A stretch of 64,000 nucleotides of DNA from Ursus arctos (lineage: Eukaryota > Chordata > Mammalia > Carnivora > Ursidae), in the NCBI RefSeq assembly GCF_023065955.2, contig NW_026622874.1:24547772-24611771 (forward strand), written 5' to 3'. Each line of letters begins with the position of its first letter. Positions within the stretch are counted from its first letter, which is position 1. Both the position numbers and the translations under genes were made by a program. This document shows, piece by piece, positions 1 through 11,060 of this stretch. The notes under the pieces are model-generated. The model did not search any database and had not been told where the DNA came from. It saw only the letters and a program-made list of their open reading frames with translations.

Positions 1-73
1 TCGATCCCATAACGCCGGGATCACGCCCTCAGCCGAAGGCTGGCGCCCAACCGCTGTGCCACCCAGGCGCCCC
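1..73 (-). mobile_element. CAN SINE, 5' part, cut by window start
   Basis: Read on the minus strand this begins ggggcgcctgggtggcacag and continues through the tRNA-derived head (A-box-like tggcacagcggtt, then the gcgtgatcccggcg block). The tail lies outside the window. CAN SINEs are non-autonomous retroposons built from a tRNA-Lys-like RNA polymerase III unit and mobilised by L1 proteins. The variant matches the young subtype I associate with arctoid carnivores. Confidence 0.93.
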
Positions 74-374
74 TAGCATTTTGCATTTTAAACACTAAGG
101 CTATCAAGCTAGTATTATCTTCTGCTTACAAAGTGGCATTTATTAACTTTAGTACATGCTTTATCAATATTTTTGCAATAGAAATAATGATTCTACTGAA
201 AGATCCTCTCAGTCTTTCCCAACCAGAGCATCCATCAAGATTCACTCTATAAATCAGTTTAATTTCTATCCTCTCACCTATACATCTTTTAGTCCAAACA
301 CCAATCTATTCACTTTTCTATCCCATCACTCCCACCTATATGTTCATCATTTTAGATATCCCCTCACCTGTACA

Positions 375-448
375 TTCATCCATCATCCATCCATCCATCC
401 ATCCATCCATTCATCCATCCGTCATCCGTCCGTCCATCCGTCCATCCA
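375..448. repeat. (CCAT)n microsatellite
   Basis: A run of CCAT units with TCAT and CCGT variants. The central 24 bases are perfect and the right flank has C-to-G changes (ccgtccgtccatccg). It generates low-complexity Pro/Ser/Ile/His reading frames on the + strand that are not genes. Confidence 0.95.
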
Positions 449-1420
449 ATAGCTACACAATATCCACTGGTATTGAGCCAGACATAGGAATACCTAGATT
501 AAACAACAACAACAACTGCCCTAACAATCTGCTACGAAAACAAGTAGAAAACTTACATCATAATGTGAAAAGTACTATCAGAGATAAGCATCACAGAGCA
601 CTATGGTAGTAGAGGAAACTCCTGTACTCAGAGAAAAGAGATAGAGGAATTTTCTAGGGGAGGTGATGCATTTGCTGAATTCTGAGGCAAAAATAGTGGA
701 GAAGGAGCAGTGTAAGAAATATAATAAAGCGGGATGAGTCTGGAGAAACCGCATGGTTTGACCTGGCTAGAATGTAGACTGAATAAATCAGAGATGACTC
801 TAAAAAGGTACACACGGTTGAGATGGTAGATGGTCTTTCTTCAGTTCTGGTTTCACATCTTATGAAGAAAGCAGCTGGATTTCTACCCACCTACACAGTT
901 TTATTATCTTGGTTAGGGGTACTTTTTTCAAAGGTACGCTCTTTATTCTATTTTCCCCAATTTTCAACGAGGATGTGGAGCCCTCACCTCAGATAAATTT
1001 TGACAATTTAAAAGTAGCAGCTAACTAATGCAAGAAGAGGCAGGTATCATTAGTTGCTTCAAAAAGAGCAAAATACTGGGTGAATTGTTACTCACCCAAC
1101 TCTTCCTCTACCCCACCTTTTTGTGTTTAGTAATAATAGTATTTGTGCATCTGCAAGGGTGAAAAAAACTCTAGTTCTAACGATACCTGAGGAATTTGTA
1201 AGCAACTACGCATCTCTAACTGGTAGCGTTAACATCCAAGCTGTGGCGGGCAGCTTGGGTGGGATGAGGAAAAAAAAGAAAACTTAAGCGCAATAATGGA
1301 GTCCTGGCTTCTACAAAGCTTGCCTTTCTCTGCTCATGGAGAATTATCTTTCCTTCTGTCCCCACACTGATTCCACGAATTCAGCTTCCCAAGAAACAAC
1401 TTATTCTGCACCTCCCACCT
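449..1420. other. Unassigned single-copy-looking sequence
   Basis: About 1 kb in which I recognise no repeat family, exon or RNA gene. Reading frames are short and closed. It leads into the GC-rich patch that follows. Confidence 0.5.
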
Positions 1421-1424
1421 GAGC

Positions 1425-1640
1425 CGCCCAAGGAGGATGCCGCTTAGTAAGCTCCAGGGGCAGCCCCTGCCCGCTCTCCCCCAGCTGCGTCTTTCTCACC
1501 GGTGGGGCAGGCAGCAGTCCGCTGGGACCCGTGCTGCTCACCGCCCCTCGCTGGGCAGAGACCGTGGTCATTTCTGCCCCGCCCATCCCCACGGAGCCAA
1601 TAAAGTGTTCCCGGCCCCGCCCCCAGTCCTGACAGATAAG
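1425..1640. promoter_or_regulatory. Small CpG-island-like GC-rich patch with GC boxes and CCAAT box
   Basis: By hand count about 14 CpG dinucleotides fall in roughly 200 bases of about two-thirds GC, while the surroundings are AT-rich and CpG-poor. Two Sp1-type GC boxes (CCCCGCCC at 1577-1584, CCCCGCCCCC at 1615-1624) bracket a CCAAT box (GCCAAT at 1596-1601), and a GATA motif (AGATAA, 1634-1639) follows. This resembles a compact TATA-less promoter or enhancer. The CCAAT box reads on the + strand, but direction cannot be fixed. An open frame covers it (115 codons from 1437), with no recognisable protein. It could also be an unrecognised GC-rich repeat. Inference only. Confidence 0.35.
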
Positions 1641-2004
1641 CCTCCCAACCAACCAGGCTTTGACTCTTTCTCCTCTAAGGCAGGCCCCACGCCCCTCCCA
1701 GTCCCAGCACTGAGAACCTCCCCAAGTAGAGAAAAGAGAGCTGGTGGAGGGTTACGTACCCGTTGTCCTAGCACTATTTGTTGAGTGCATGTTGGTGCCA
1801 AGTGTGAGTGGGCAGGAGGGCTGGGTGTGAGTAGGGGGTGGAAAGATGGGGTGAGGAATAGGAGAACATAAAGTAAAGAAAGCACACATGTTCATACTTT
1901 TCCCAACTTAAGTACTCAGGGCGAGAGGGGATAAGTAAACAAGGGAGCAGGTGTCGCATAAGGAAAGTGCTGGGGGCTCTCAAAGTAAAATATCAAGTAC
2001 AGCA
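1641..2004. other. Unassigned G-rich flank
   Basis: No recognised repeat or gene. The stretch 1800-1860 is G-rich on the + strand. Confidence 0.45.
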
Positions 2005-2401
2005 GCCCCCCCCCCCCACCTTACCCTTGGCTTCAGTTACCTGCCATCAACCACAGTCCAGAAGCAGATGATCCACCTTCTGACATATCATCAAAAGGGC
2101 ATGGTGCCTACCTCATTCACCTCACTTCATCTCATCATCACAGGAAGGGTAAGTACAGTACAATAAGATAGTTTGAGAGAGAGAACCATATTCATGTAAC
2201 TTATATTACAGTGTGTTGTTACAATTGTTCTATGTTGTTGAGTTATTAATTTCTTACTGTGCCTAATTTATATATTAAACTTTATCATAGGTATGCATGT
2301 ATTACAAATAAACAGTACATATAGGGCCCAGCACTATCCACAGTTTCAAGCATCCACTGGGGGTCTTGGAACATATCCCCAAGGGATAAGGAGGGACTAC
2401 T
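2005..2401 (+). mobile_element. Tigger-type (Tc1/mariner) DNA transposon, non-autonomous
   Basis: The right part carries the Tigger/MER2 ending: actatccacagtttcaagca, then tccactgggggtcttgga, then the terminal repeat aaggagggactacta. The left end shows the complementary start (ccttggcttcagttacctgc, then atcaaccacagtcc). The interior 'ctgtgcctaatttatatatt' and 'ttatcataggtatgcatgta' also fits. The left terminus is blurred by a run of 12 C at 2006-2017. No transposase frame survives. Confidence 0.85.
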
Positions 2402-2424
2402 ACAAGCTAACTAAGCTGGTAGGT

Positions 2425-3030
2425 TAGGGAAGGTTTCTTGTAGGAACTGCCATTTGATGTGAGACCTGAAGAAGGAAGGAGTTAGCAAGGCAAAAGGAGG
2501 TGGGGAACAGAGGAGAGTGCAGAGGGGACAGAGTTCCAGTGAGAGAAACAGCATGAGGGAAGGCTTCTGGTGAGAGATCACAGTAAGTTCCAAGCACTCA
2601 AAGAACACCAATTTGGATGGAACATGGAGTAGTCCAGCAAGAAGAAATGGAGCTGGACGAGGAACAAGAAATCAAATTCTGGAGGACTCTGTAATAGGTT
2701 GGAGGGGTTACACTTTATCTTAACAAGAAACTATCGAAGGTTTTTAAAGTAGGAAAGTGGCATGATCTAAAATTTACGAAGATCACTCTGAAGACAGTGT
2801 GGAGAATATGTTGGAAGGCAAGACTAAAGGAAGGAAAATCAGTTAGTAGGTTAGTGTTGATCCAGTAATGTGAACTAGGATGGAAGCACTGGGGGTGAAG
2901 AGATAGATGGATTTGAGAGATATTTCAGACATAGAATTAACGAAACTTCAATGGAGTAGTAGGTAAGTGAAGAAGGATGAAGAGTCAAGGATGACTGATT
3001 TCTGGCATCAGCAGCTAGATGGATAGTGAC
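2425..3030 (-). mobile_element. LINE L2 fragment (3' UTR region)
   Basis: On the + strand it shows the antisense L2 pattern: 'tttgatgtgagacctgaaga', then 'gttccagtgagagaaacagc', 'gtaggaaagtggcatgatct', 'agatcactctgaagacagtg', 'aggatgactgatttctggca'. Ancient and diverged, without a reading frame. Confidence 0.75.
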
Positions 3031-3094
3031 CATAAAAGTTATCTCTTTCTTTCTTTCTTCTCCTGTCTTTACCACTTTTATAGCCATTATCTAT

Positions 3095-3252
3095 AGCTAT
3101 TATCTACTGCCTTTAGTGATTCTCATTTGCGTAGAGACTTTATTGTCTTCCTGGATTATAAATTCCTTGAAGATACGGACACCATTTTTTCAGGTTTTCT
3201 TTTGCTTAGACTGCACCACAAAGGACCCATTTGAATGATCAAATGAATGAGT
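3095..3252 (+). mobile_element. LINE L2 3' end fragment
   Basis: The L2 tail order is visible: a line resembling 'ttgtaagctccttgagggca' (here tataaattccttgaagatac) and an ending in AATGAATGA-type repeats. It lies opposite in orientation to the L2 piece just upstream. Confidence 0.5.
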
Positions 3253-3384
3253 GACCTCAAGGTTTTGAGCTTCAAAAATTAAAGTTGCCAGGGTTCCAAG
3301 CTGTAGATGAACCTGAAGCTCTGAGAGTCGATAGGCTCGTGGACTAAGAAGAGTATAAACTAAGCCTAGACTTCAATAAATGTA

Positions 3385-3583
3385 ATATTTCTATAAAGGA
3401 CCAGACAGTAAGTATTTTAGGTTTCTTGGGCCTGTCACAACTACTTACCTCTCTAAGGTAACACAAAAGTAGCCATTGACCATACGTAAATGGATATGGC
3501 TGTCTTTCAATGAAACTTTATTTATAAACACAGTCAGTGGTCCAGATTTGGCTCATGGCTCATAGTTTGCTGACCCCTTTTCT
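3385..3583. mobile_element. hAT-Charlie-type DNA transposon, short non-autonomous
   Basis: Diagnostic blocks in order: 'aaggaccagacagtaagtat', 'ttaggtttcttgggcctgtc', 'aatgaaactttatttataaa', and the end 'ggctcatagtttgctgaccc'. These match the common hAT family whose terminal repeat reads GGGTCGGCAAACT. I do not assign a subfamily. Confidence 0.7.
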
Positions 3584-3589
3584 AGATCA

Positions 3590-3913
3590 TAATTTGCAGA
3601 TTTGAGTACTACCTTGGAATAAGGAGTTGGCCTTGGAGTACAAACAACCTCAGAAAATCACAGACATGGCCTCAGGTCCCCTCCCGTCAATATCTTTGTG
3701 CTTGGTACAATGCCAAACATATAGTAAGTGCATAGTAAATATTGAATCAAGGTCACCTGTGAATTCAGTATTAAAGAATCACAGAACCTGGTAAGACCTC
3801 TCCACCAAAAGTTCTTGGCAAATAACAGGAAATTAAATAGTAACAACCAAAGTATCATTTTGATGTCTGGCTTTTATTCTTTACTTTTCTCATTTACTAT
3901 GTGTCAGATATAG
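3590..3913. other. Unassigned
   Basis: No recognised repeat or coding signal between the hAT element and the LTR. Confidence 0.4.
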
Positions 3914-4363
3914 TGCGATGTTTGAGTTATGTTTTCCCCAAAATGATATGCTGAAGTCTTAACCCTCAGTACCTTAGAATGTGACCTTATATTTGGAAAT
4001 AGAGTATTGCAGCTCTAATGATTTAAGTTAAGATGAAGTCATATTGGAGTAGAGTGGTCTCCTAATCCAATATGATTGGTGTCTTTAGAAGAAGACAACT
4101 ATGTGAAGACGCAAAACAAGGAGAATGCTGCATGAAGACAGATGTTTGCAATGATACTTCTACAAGCCAAGGAACACCTGGAGCTACCAGAAGTTAGGAG
4201 AAGGCATGGAACAGATCCTCCCTTGGGAGTTCTTTAAGAGTGCATGACCCTGCTGAAATATTGGTTTTGAAATTGTACCCTCCAGAATTATGAGAAAACA
4301 AATTTCTGTTGTTTTAAGCCACCCAGGTTTTGGTACCTCGTTATGGTCTAGGAAACTAAAACA
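3914..4363 (+). mobile_element. ERVL-MaLR-type solitary LTR
   Basis: LTR landmarks run in order: 'ttatgttttccccaaaatga', 'gctgaagtcttaaccctcag', 'aatccaatatgattggtgtc', 'tctacaagccaaggaacacc', and the 3' part 'tccagaattatgagaaaaca...ttctgttgttttaagccacc' ending in ggaaactaaaaca. The polyadenylation-type block before the end sets the + orientation. No internal retroviral sequence follows, so this is a solo LTR of the MLT/MST group. Confidence 0.82.
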
Positions 4364-4369
4364 CTGAGA

Positions 4370-4465
4370 CTTGGAATTCTTCATTTTTCTAAGATCACCT
4401 AGATAGTCTGAGACAGTCAATATTCAAACCCCTGGCTCCCAAATCCATGTGCTTTTGATTATACT
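4370..4465 (-). mobile_element. MIR fragment
   Basis: Antisense MIR core and head: 'ctaagatcacctagatagtc', then 'attcaaacccctggctccca', then 'tccatgtgctttt'. It starts directly after the LTR. Confidence 0.55.
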
Positions 4466-4611
4466 GAGATGAATCAATCTTTGATCCTACTTCACAATGA
4501 TAAAATGATGTAAATTCAAATATTGACTCACACCAGAAAAGTGGCTCTCTCTCTTTTATAATCGCACTCTACAATATTCCCTATGGACAATATCTATCAT
4601 CTATTTGTCTG

Positions 4612-4657
<46 letters not shown>
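4612..4657. repeat. (TCTA)n tetranucleotide microsatellite
   Basis: About eleven perfect TCTA units, with degenerate units on both sides. Likely polymorphic. Confidence 0.97.
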
Positions 4658-4969
4658 ATCTATCTACTGATTGATTTCTCTATCAGTACTATCTTTAAAA
4701 ATAAGGTATCTAATAGTATCCTTTATGGCTACAAGCTATAAGTTCCACTTTTCTTTCCCTTCTTGCCTCACCCTATTCATTTTTTTTACTATTTTTGAGT
4801 AAACCATCTTAATCTATGTATAAATTTTTAAAAATTTAGCTATGCATAAGTTAAAAAGAAAAAAACACCTTAATGAAGATTTTTTAAATATAGTCAATAA
4901 ATGTCTCCAGGTGATATTTCCTAGAAATGAGAAAATGGAAGGTGAGATAAAGTAAATATTTTGTACCTT

Positions 4970-5165
4970 TTAAAATACATTATCTCCAGTTCTCATTCCA
5001 ACCCCAAGAGGCAAGCATTATTAACTCTATTTTTGGAAGAAGAAACTCAGGTTCTTCTCTGAACCTTCTCTGGTTAAGAAACTTGCTTAAGATCAAAGCT
5101 AGTTTAAGTTAGAGCCAACATTCCTCCCAGGTCTGTCTGGCTGCAAGGACCACACTGTCCTCAGT
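4970..5165 (-). mobile_element. MIR
   Basis: Antisense MIR order is visible: 'aagaggcaagcattattaac', 'agaagaaactcaggttcttc', 'aagaaacttgcttaagatca', 'agccaacattcctcccaggt', 'ctggctgcaaggaccacact'. The central 'gaaactcagg...cttaagatca' corresponds to the MIR core. Confidence 0.75.
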
Positions 5166-5639
5166 TTACCTTAGTCATATGCATTATTCTCCTTTCTTTC
5201 CCTGACTTTCTTCATGACATTTTTTCCAAACTAGTTCCTTCCCAAAGAGTCATTTTCCATATTCACATAATACACTAAACTCTTGTTTCCTTTCCAAAAT
5301 TGGCCAGAAGCAAAATTGTAAAGTATGTAGAAATCCTCTCATGGATCCTCTCATCTTTCAATCATTTGGCAGACAAATTGACAAGAACACCCAGCATTTT
5401 CTCTTTTCCTACATTCTTAGAAACCAAGGTGCCTTTCTCGTATATGGGAGACCCTCTCTCTGGGCCATTGGTACTATCCTTTTTGTCTCTTCAGAGATCT
5501 TTTCTCTGTCTCAGATCTGTATTTTTCATCACTCCCTCCTCCTCTCCACTTTCTCTCTGCTTACTAATAGTCCTTCTTAAAAAACAAAACAAAACAAACA
5601 AACAAAAAACCCCTTCCTTTAGTCTATCTCCCCCTCAAG
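5166..5639. other. Pyrimidine-rich unassigned sequence
   Basis: CT-rich on the + strand with an A/C simple stretch at 5581-5610. An open 128-codon frame starting at 5300 is compositionally biased (Ser/Phe/Leu) and matches nothing I know. Confidence 0.4.
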
Positions 5640-6110
5640 TCACCACCAAATGGCTCTCTTTCCATCTTTTTCCTCCCAGCCCTTGAAACGAATGTGTAGT
5701 CAACTCCATTTCCTCTTCAACTAACCCACTGGAGTCATGTTTTGCTCCCATCTTCCACCGAAAATGCTCAAAGACTACATGAAGTCCTCTTAAATATCAA
5801 AGCCAATGCATGCTTTGAGGTCATCACTCTACTCCATTTCTCTGCTGCATTTAAAGTTCTTATTATCTCATTCGGCTTAAAACTCTTCCCTCTCTTGGCT
5901 TCTGGAAGATTGCATCCACATATGCTCCTCTCAATTTCCTTGTTTTCTTCTTCCTCGGCCTTCTAACATGGCCCACTGCTTATCTCTCATTTCTTGCTGT
6001 CCTGAGAATCCTTCAACTCTGATAGCTTCAACCAATACCTTTATTCAGAGATATTCATCAGAACTATAGAGCTGATCCTGTCCTCATCTGACCGCCTCCT
6101 CAATATTTTC
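5640..6110 (+). mobile_element. L2/CR1-clade LINE fragment with reverse-transcriptase remnant
   Basis: In frame from 5742 the translation contains LLHFSAAFKVL, a decayed form of the L2/CR1 reverse-transcriptase motif LDLSAAFDTVDH. It is followed by a stretch matching the 'ctcccttctctcttggcttc' block of L2 ORF2. The catalytic YADD box is not seen. This is a molecular fossil: frames shift and stop within 100 residues. It lies head-on to the antisense L2 3' UTR piece just downstream, so the two come from separate insertions or an inversion. Confidence 0.65.
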
Positions 6111-6224
6111 AAAGGACTTTTTCTTAAGATGAGTTTCGAAGAAAATGTAGAAATTTGCTATCAGACTCACACAGTAGAGACAGAATATTCTGAGCAGGCA
6201 GATGCAAATCTTGTGCAGTTTAGT

Positions 6225-6650
6225 GGAGCTACAGTATGAAATGAAACTGGTGAGCAATAGGGATGCGAGGAGAGATGAAAGGTGAAGCTAGGGGGGCCAA
6301 ATGATATTAGATTTTAGCTTGTGTATGGTATGGTGCACCACTGTGGAATTCTAAGCAGAAGACTACCATGAGTGGCTCTGAATTTTAGAAAGCTCACCAC
6401 GATTAGGAGGGTGAAGAAAGGCTGAGACTAGAGGCAGGAGGCCAATGAAGTTGTGTCAATAATCCAGGTGACAGATGATAGTGGAGTAAACTAGGATGAT
6501 AGAAATGGCTTTGGAAAGTAGGGAGGATGGGCTTTTCTAAATTAGAAGCAAGAGAATTTGGTGATTAATCCAGTAAAAGGGTGCATAAAAAGGTGGACTC
6601 TAGGATGATGGGGTTTCTAGTTTGGGTAACTGAGTAGATGAAAAGCTATT
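6225..6650 (-). mobile_element. LINE L2 fragment
   Basis: Antisense L2 pattern: 'aataatccaggtgacagatg', 'tgatagtggagtaaactagg', 'gtggactctaggatgatggg', 'gtttgggtaactgagtagat'. A paralogous, independently decayed copy of the sequence at 2.4-3.0 kb. Confidence 0.65.
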
Positions 6651-7234
6651 AAGCATAATGGATTATAGTAAGTGAAGTAGATTTATTGGTCAATATTCAT
6701 TCATTCATTCATTCACCAAATAGACTTTTCCTGAATGATTTCTATTTTGGACATAAATTTGAGATGACTTAAAACATCCAGGTTTGAGATGTTTAGCAAA
6801 CTGGCAGAGAAAAGCACCTAAAACTCAGAAGACATGTCTGTCTTGCATTGTTATTATTAACAACGTTGTGACATATGTTCTTGTGGGTAAATTTTTGCCC
6901 AGATGCTCACTTAGCTATATTGTGCCCGAGATGTTAGTGAAATAAGAATTAGTTGAAATCTCTAATAGTTGAAATCTCTAAATTACTTCCTTAAGTAATA
7001 TCCTTTCAATTTGTGTTCTCATATGATTAAAATAATTTTTCCAAAAAAGAACAAATGCATAACTGCATAATTGAGCAGTATATGGCTGGTTTCTGAAAAA
7101 CTGACATAGAATCAAAAGTTTAAAAAAATCCTCTTCATAAGCGTTTTTATTACTCCTGAAGATATTGCTACCTTCACCATCTTTGGGAATGTCTTTTGAG
7201 ATCATAACAACATTTTATATATGATTACTATTCA
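6651..7234. other. Unassigned, with a short (ATTC)n
   Basis: A five-unit ATTC run lies at 6695-6714. The remainder is AT-rich with no recognised element. Confidence 0.4.
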
Positions 7235-7690
7235 TTCATTGGTGATAGCTTTAAGAATAATTCTTAAAAGAACAATTCTTTTTGGGAAATGGGCAAAATT
7301 TACAAAGAACTTAAGTGTATGTGTACCTTTTGATCCAGTAACTCAACTTTTGGAAGATTGAACTGTTCTAAATAACCCAAGCAATGGGAAAAGCTATATG
7401 CATGGTAATGTTTATTACAATTTTTAAAATATTTTTTAAAGGAAAGGAAGCAATCTTGGCATCCAAGTTCATTTATAAGTATTCATTAAAATTATGGTTA
7501 GGAAAATTCTAGAAAGACATGGAAAATGCAAGAGAGAAAAAGCAGAATAATTTTAAGTAGATTATAATTACAATTATGTAAAAAAAAATATATATGAAAA
7601 ATAATGGGAGTAAATTTGTCAAAATACCAATAATAGTTATGTTTGAATGAGTAAATTAAAGGTTATTATTTTTATTTTTCAAATTATCTA
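7235..7690 (+). mobile_element. Old L1 (L1M-type) 3' end
   Basis: Recalls the L1M terminal region: 'aagcaatgggaaaagctata', 'tattcattaaaattatggtt', 'acatggaaaatgcaagagag', and an A-rich 'tatgtaaaaaaaaatatata' before a T/A-rich end. Confidence 0.5.
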
Positions 7691-9108
7691 TGTATCAAAG
7701 ATTGGTCATTTTTGTTTTCCCAGGGACTACTGGCCCTTTTTCTGGTAAAAGTGCCTTGACTTTCCCTAGGGAATTGACGGTTCCTTCTCAGAGTTCATGT
7801 GGTTTCAGTGAGGTTGATGCCATCCCTGCCAGGCTCATTAGAGGCCATTAGATCGGTTGAGGCAATTAGACCCATTGTTATTTGAACTTTTGGAAATGAG
7901 GCAGGTCTTTCCACTGTGAATTGCTAAGAGGATAGGATGTAAGTCTGGAGCTGCAGGCAGCCCTATTGCCCTCATAGGGGTAGAATCCATCTGTGAAAAG
8001 AGCCAAGACAGAGCAAAGTAGAGACAAGATGGAGATAAGAAAACTGAATCCTGGGAACATTGTTTGAGCCTCTGGGGGTAGTCATGTCTAATGTAAAACT
8101 ACTTCTGGGCTTTTTCAATTACATAAGCCCACAGTTTTGTTTTATCTTAAGCCAGACTGATGTTTTTTCTCTTTTAATTTACAACAGAAAGAGCTCTCAT
8201 TCACTGAATAATTAGATTATATTACTTTTATGTATTTTTTCTCAAAAGCATATGCATCAGTAAGCATTCCTGAGGCCTTCTAAACATTCTAAAGTTTGAA
8301 TTCACTTATGGGGCTGCACTAGAAGCATGGATGAAATATTGATACTAATTTCAAGATTCCAGAAATTCCAACAATCTTGACCTTTCTCAGTCATATTGCC
8401 CTCATGAAGTTACTGAAGGATTTAAACAGAGGGAAGAAAGTAATACAGATGGACTTATTATAAATCAGGCTAGTGTTTGTTATTCCTAGCAATGGATCTC
8501 TTTGTCCCTCTTGCACCTCTCTTCTACTCCTAACAGCATCCCCTATTTCCTTTTGGGAATGACTTCCTTTCCCAACTTGGCCCGGGTGGTCAGATTACCT
8601 AAATTAGGCCATTGGAGACTTTTGGGATTTTTTTTCAAATACAAACTGAAGAAAGATTTTTTTTTTTCCTCTGGAGGGGAAGCTGAAAGATGCAGGTGCT
8701 CAGATTCTAGCCTTATAGAGGATGCTGGTATGAGGGAAAGAAGCCAATTTGCTGAGGAAAGCAGAGGCAAAACAAAGTCCAGAAGACAAATTTATCCAGT
8801 TCTAGTCACCGCCAGGGATAAAATAGCTACATTCCTGTCATTCCCATAGTTTGATTATATGAGCCAATAAATTATTTTTCTTCCCCTAAAGCACTTCCCA
8901 TTGGATTTGCTCTTCTGTATCGAGAGTCATGACTAAATATATCTCCAGTGCAGTGTCCTAGTAACCTAGGTAGGGTCCTGTGGCCAAGCCTAAAGGCCAC
9001 TGCATATCTGTCCTGTCACGAAACCCAAATCTTGAGATTTGCCAATTTCTAGTCTGTGGCATGTTGTTGGAGACCAAGCCACCAAGCCAAGGATTTGCAC
9101 TTAGGTTA
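7691..9108. other. Mostly unassigned; possible old repeat tail at 8030-8160
   Basis: The segment 'aacattgtttgagcctctgg' to 'cttaagccagactga' resembles a widespread mammalian repeat ending, but I cannot name the family. No gene-like frame is visible elsewhere. A poly-T run at about 8660 is not flanked by a recognised element. Confidence 0.35.
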
Positions 9109-9468
9109 TGTCTTAGTGTGTTTGGGCTACTGTAACAGACTACCATAGACTGAGTGGCTTATAGAGAATGAAAACTTATTTCCCATAGCTCTGGAGGCTG
9201 GGAAGTCCAATATCAAAGTGCCAGCAGATTTGATGTCTGGCGAGGATCTGCTTCCTGGGTTATAGATGGCCTTTTTTTCACTGTGTCTTCACATGGCACA
9301 AGGGAGCTCTCTGTGGTCTCTTTGATAAGAGCACTAATACCATTCATGAGGGTCCCACCTTCATGATCTACTCACTTTCCGATGGCCTCACTTTCAAATA
9401 CCGATACATTGGGGATTAGGTTTCAATATATGTATTTGGAGATGGGCATGAATATTCAGTCTTATCAG
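9109..9468 (-). mobile_element. MLT1-type (ERVL-MaLR) solo LTR
   Basis: Strong antisense MLT1 signature: 'taccatagactgagtggctt', 'ctctggaggctgggaagtcc', 'gcagatttgatgtctggcga', 'gtcttcacatggcacaaggg', 'atgagggtcccaccttcatg'. It opens with TG and closes near 'ttcagtcttatcag'. No internal sequence adjoins it. Confidence 0.9.
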
Positions 9469-9557
9469 TGTATGAATGACAAAGACAGAAAATAATGCAA
9501 CACAACAGGGCATATTTCCAATAGGGAAGCCCTCAATTTACCCACTTAGTTAAATAG

Positions 9558-9695
9558 AAGGAGTGGGAGGGAGGGAGGGAAGGAGAGAGAGGGAGAGGGA
9601 GAGGGAGACGGAGAGCGAGAGGGAGAGGGAGAGGAAGGGAGGGTCAGCGAAAGGATGAAGGAAACAGGGCAGGGGAGAGGGAGGGAGGGAGAGAG
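9558..9695. repeat. GGGA/GA-rich low-complexity tract
   Basis: Purine-rich on the + strand, mainly GGGA, GAGG and GA units, interrupted by a few C and T. It lies directly before the truncated end of the L1 and may mark the rearrangement that removed the L1 3' half. Confidence 0.9.
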
Positions 9696-9744
9696 ATTAA
9701 GACCAGTCAGCTGTAAGGAGATAGATTCTTAGCTATAAAGAAGG

Positions 9745-11060
9745 AAGTAGATCTGTTCTGTTCCTTTGGCTTCTGTTTCATTGATTTCCACTCTAATCTT
9801 TACTAATTCTCTCCTCCAGCTGGACTTAGGCTTTATTTGCTGTTCTTTCTCCAGCTCCTTTAGGTGTAGGGTTAATTTGTATATTTGAGACCTGTCTTGT
9901 TTTGTTTTTTTTTTTTTTAAAGATTTTACTTATTTATTTGACAGAGAGAGACAGGCAGTGAGAGAAGGAACACAAGCAGGGGGAGTGGGAGAGGAAGAAG
10001 CAGGCTCCCAGTGGAGGAGCCTGATGTGGGTCTCGATCCCAGAACGCCGGGATCACGCCCTGAGCCGAAGGCAGACGCTTAACGACTGCGCCACCCAGGC
10101 GTCCCCTGTCTTGTTTTTTGATAAAGACTTGTATTGCTATATATTTCCCTCTCAGGACCACCTTTGCTGCATCCCAAAGGTTTTGAACAGTTGTGTTTTC
10201 ATTTTCATTTGTTTCCATGAATTTTTAAAATTCTTCTTTAATTTCCTGGTTGACCCATTCATTCCTTAGTAGGATGCTCTTTAACCTCCATGTATTTGAG
10301 CTCTTTCCAAATTTCCTCTTGTGATAGGAGTTCGTTTCAAAGCATTGTGGTCCAAAAATATGCAGGGAATGATCCCAATCTTTTGGTGATGGTTGAGACC
10401 TGATTTGTGACCCAGTATGTGATCTATTCTGGAGAATGTTCTATGTGCACTAGAGAAGAATATGTATTCTGTTGCTTTAGGGTGGAATGCTCTGTATATA
10501 TCCATGAAGTCCCTCTGGCCCAGTGTGTCATTCAAAGCCCTTGTTTTCTTGTTGATCGTCTACTTAGATGATCTATCCATTGCTGTGAGTGGGGTGTTGA
10601 AGTCTCCTAATATTATTGTATTATTATCAATGTGTTCCTTTAATTTTGTTATTGTTTTATATAATTGGCTTCTCCCAAGTTAGGAGTATAAATATTTATA
10701 GTTGTTAGATCTTCTTATTGGATAGACCCTGTATGATACAGTGTCTCTCTTCATCCCTTACTGCAGTCTTTGGTTTAAAATCTAATTTGTCTAATATAAG
10801 GATTGCTACCCCAGCTTTCTTTTGATGTCCGCTAACATGATAAATGGTTCTCCACTATAGGATTTTTACTCTACCTTTCTTTTGAGGTCCGTTAGTGTGG
10901 TAGATGGTTCTCCATCCCCTAACTTTCAATCTGGAGGTGTCTTTAGGTCTAAAATGAGTCACTTGTAGACAGCATATGGATGGGTCTTGCTTTTTTATCC
11001 AATCTGATATCCTGTGTCTTTTGCTTGGAGATTCTAGCCATTTACATTCAGAGTAACTAT
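9745..11060 (-). pseudogene. L1 ORF2 remnant (endonuclease part only)
   Basis: ORF2 encodes the L1 endonuclease and reverse transcriptase. Conceptual minus-strand translation between 10535 and 10281 contains DIYRAFHPKATEYIFFSSAH and then FSRIDHILGHKSGLN, the C-terminal part of the apurinic-type endonuclease including the conserved SRIDHI block. Nearer the left, [21 protein letters not shown] matches the linker after it. The SINE at 9904-10104 interrupts the linker, and the sequence ends shortly beyond. No RT motif is present. Confidence 0.85.
9904..10104 (-). mobile_element. CAN SINE inserted in L1, with 13-bp target-site duplication
   Basis: The minus-strand SINE runs from gacgcctgggtggcgcagtc to a poly-A tail (poly-T on the + strand). 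The direct repeat cctgtcttgtttt is perfect at 9891-9903 and 10105-10117. Subtype is the young 'gcgtgatcccggcgttctgg' form. The insertion splits the L1 ORF2 linker, so it postdates the L1. Confidence 0.97.

Noticed and set aside
156..609. His/Pro/Ser/Ile-rich frames
   Set aside because: Translation of the (CCAT)n microsatellite.
4612..4657. CRISPR-like array
   Set aside because: A plain tetranucleotide repeat without spacers, in a mammalian genome.
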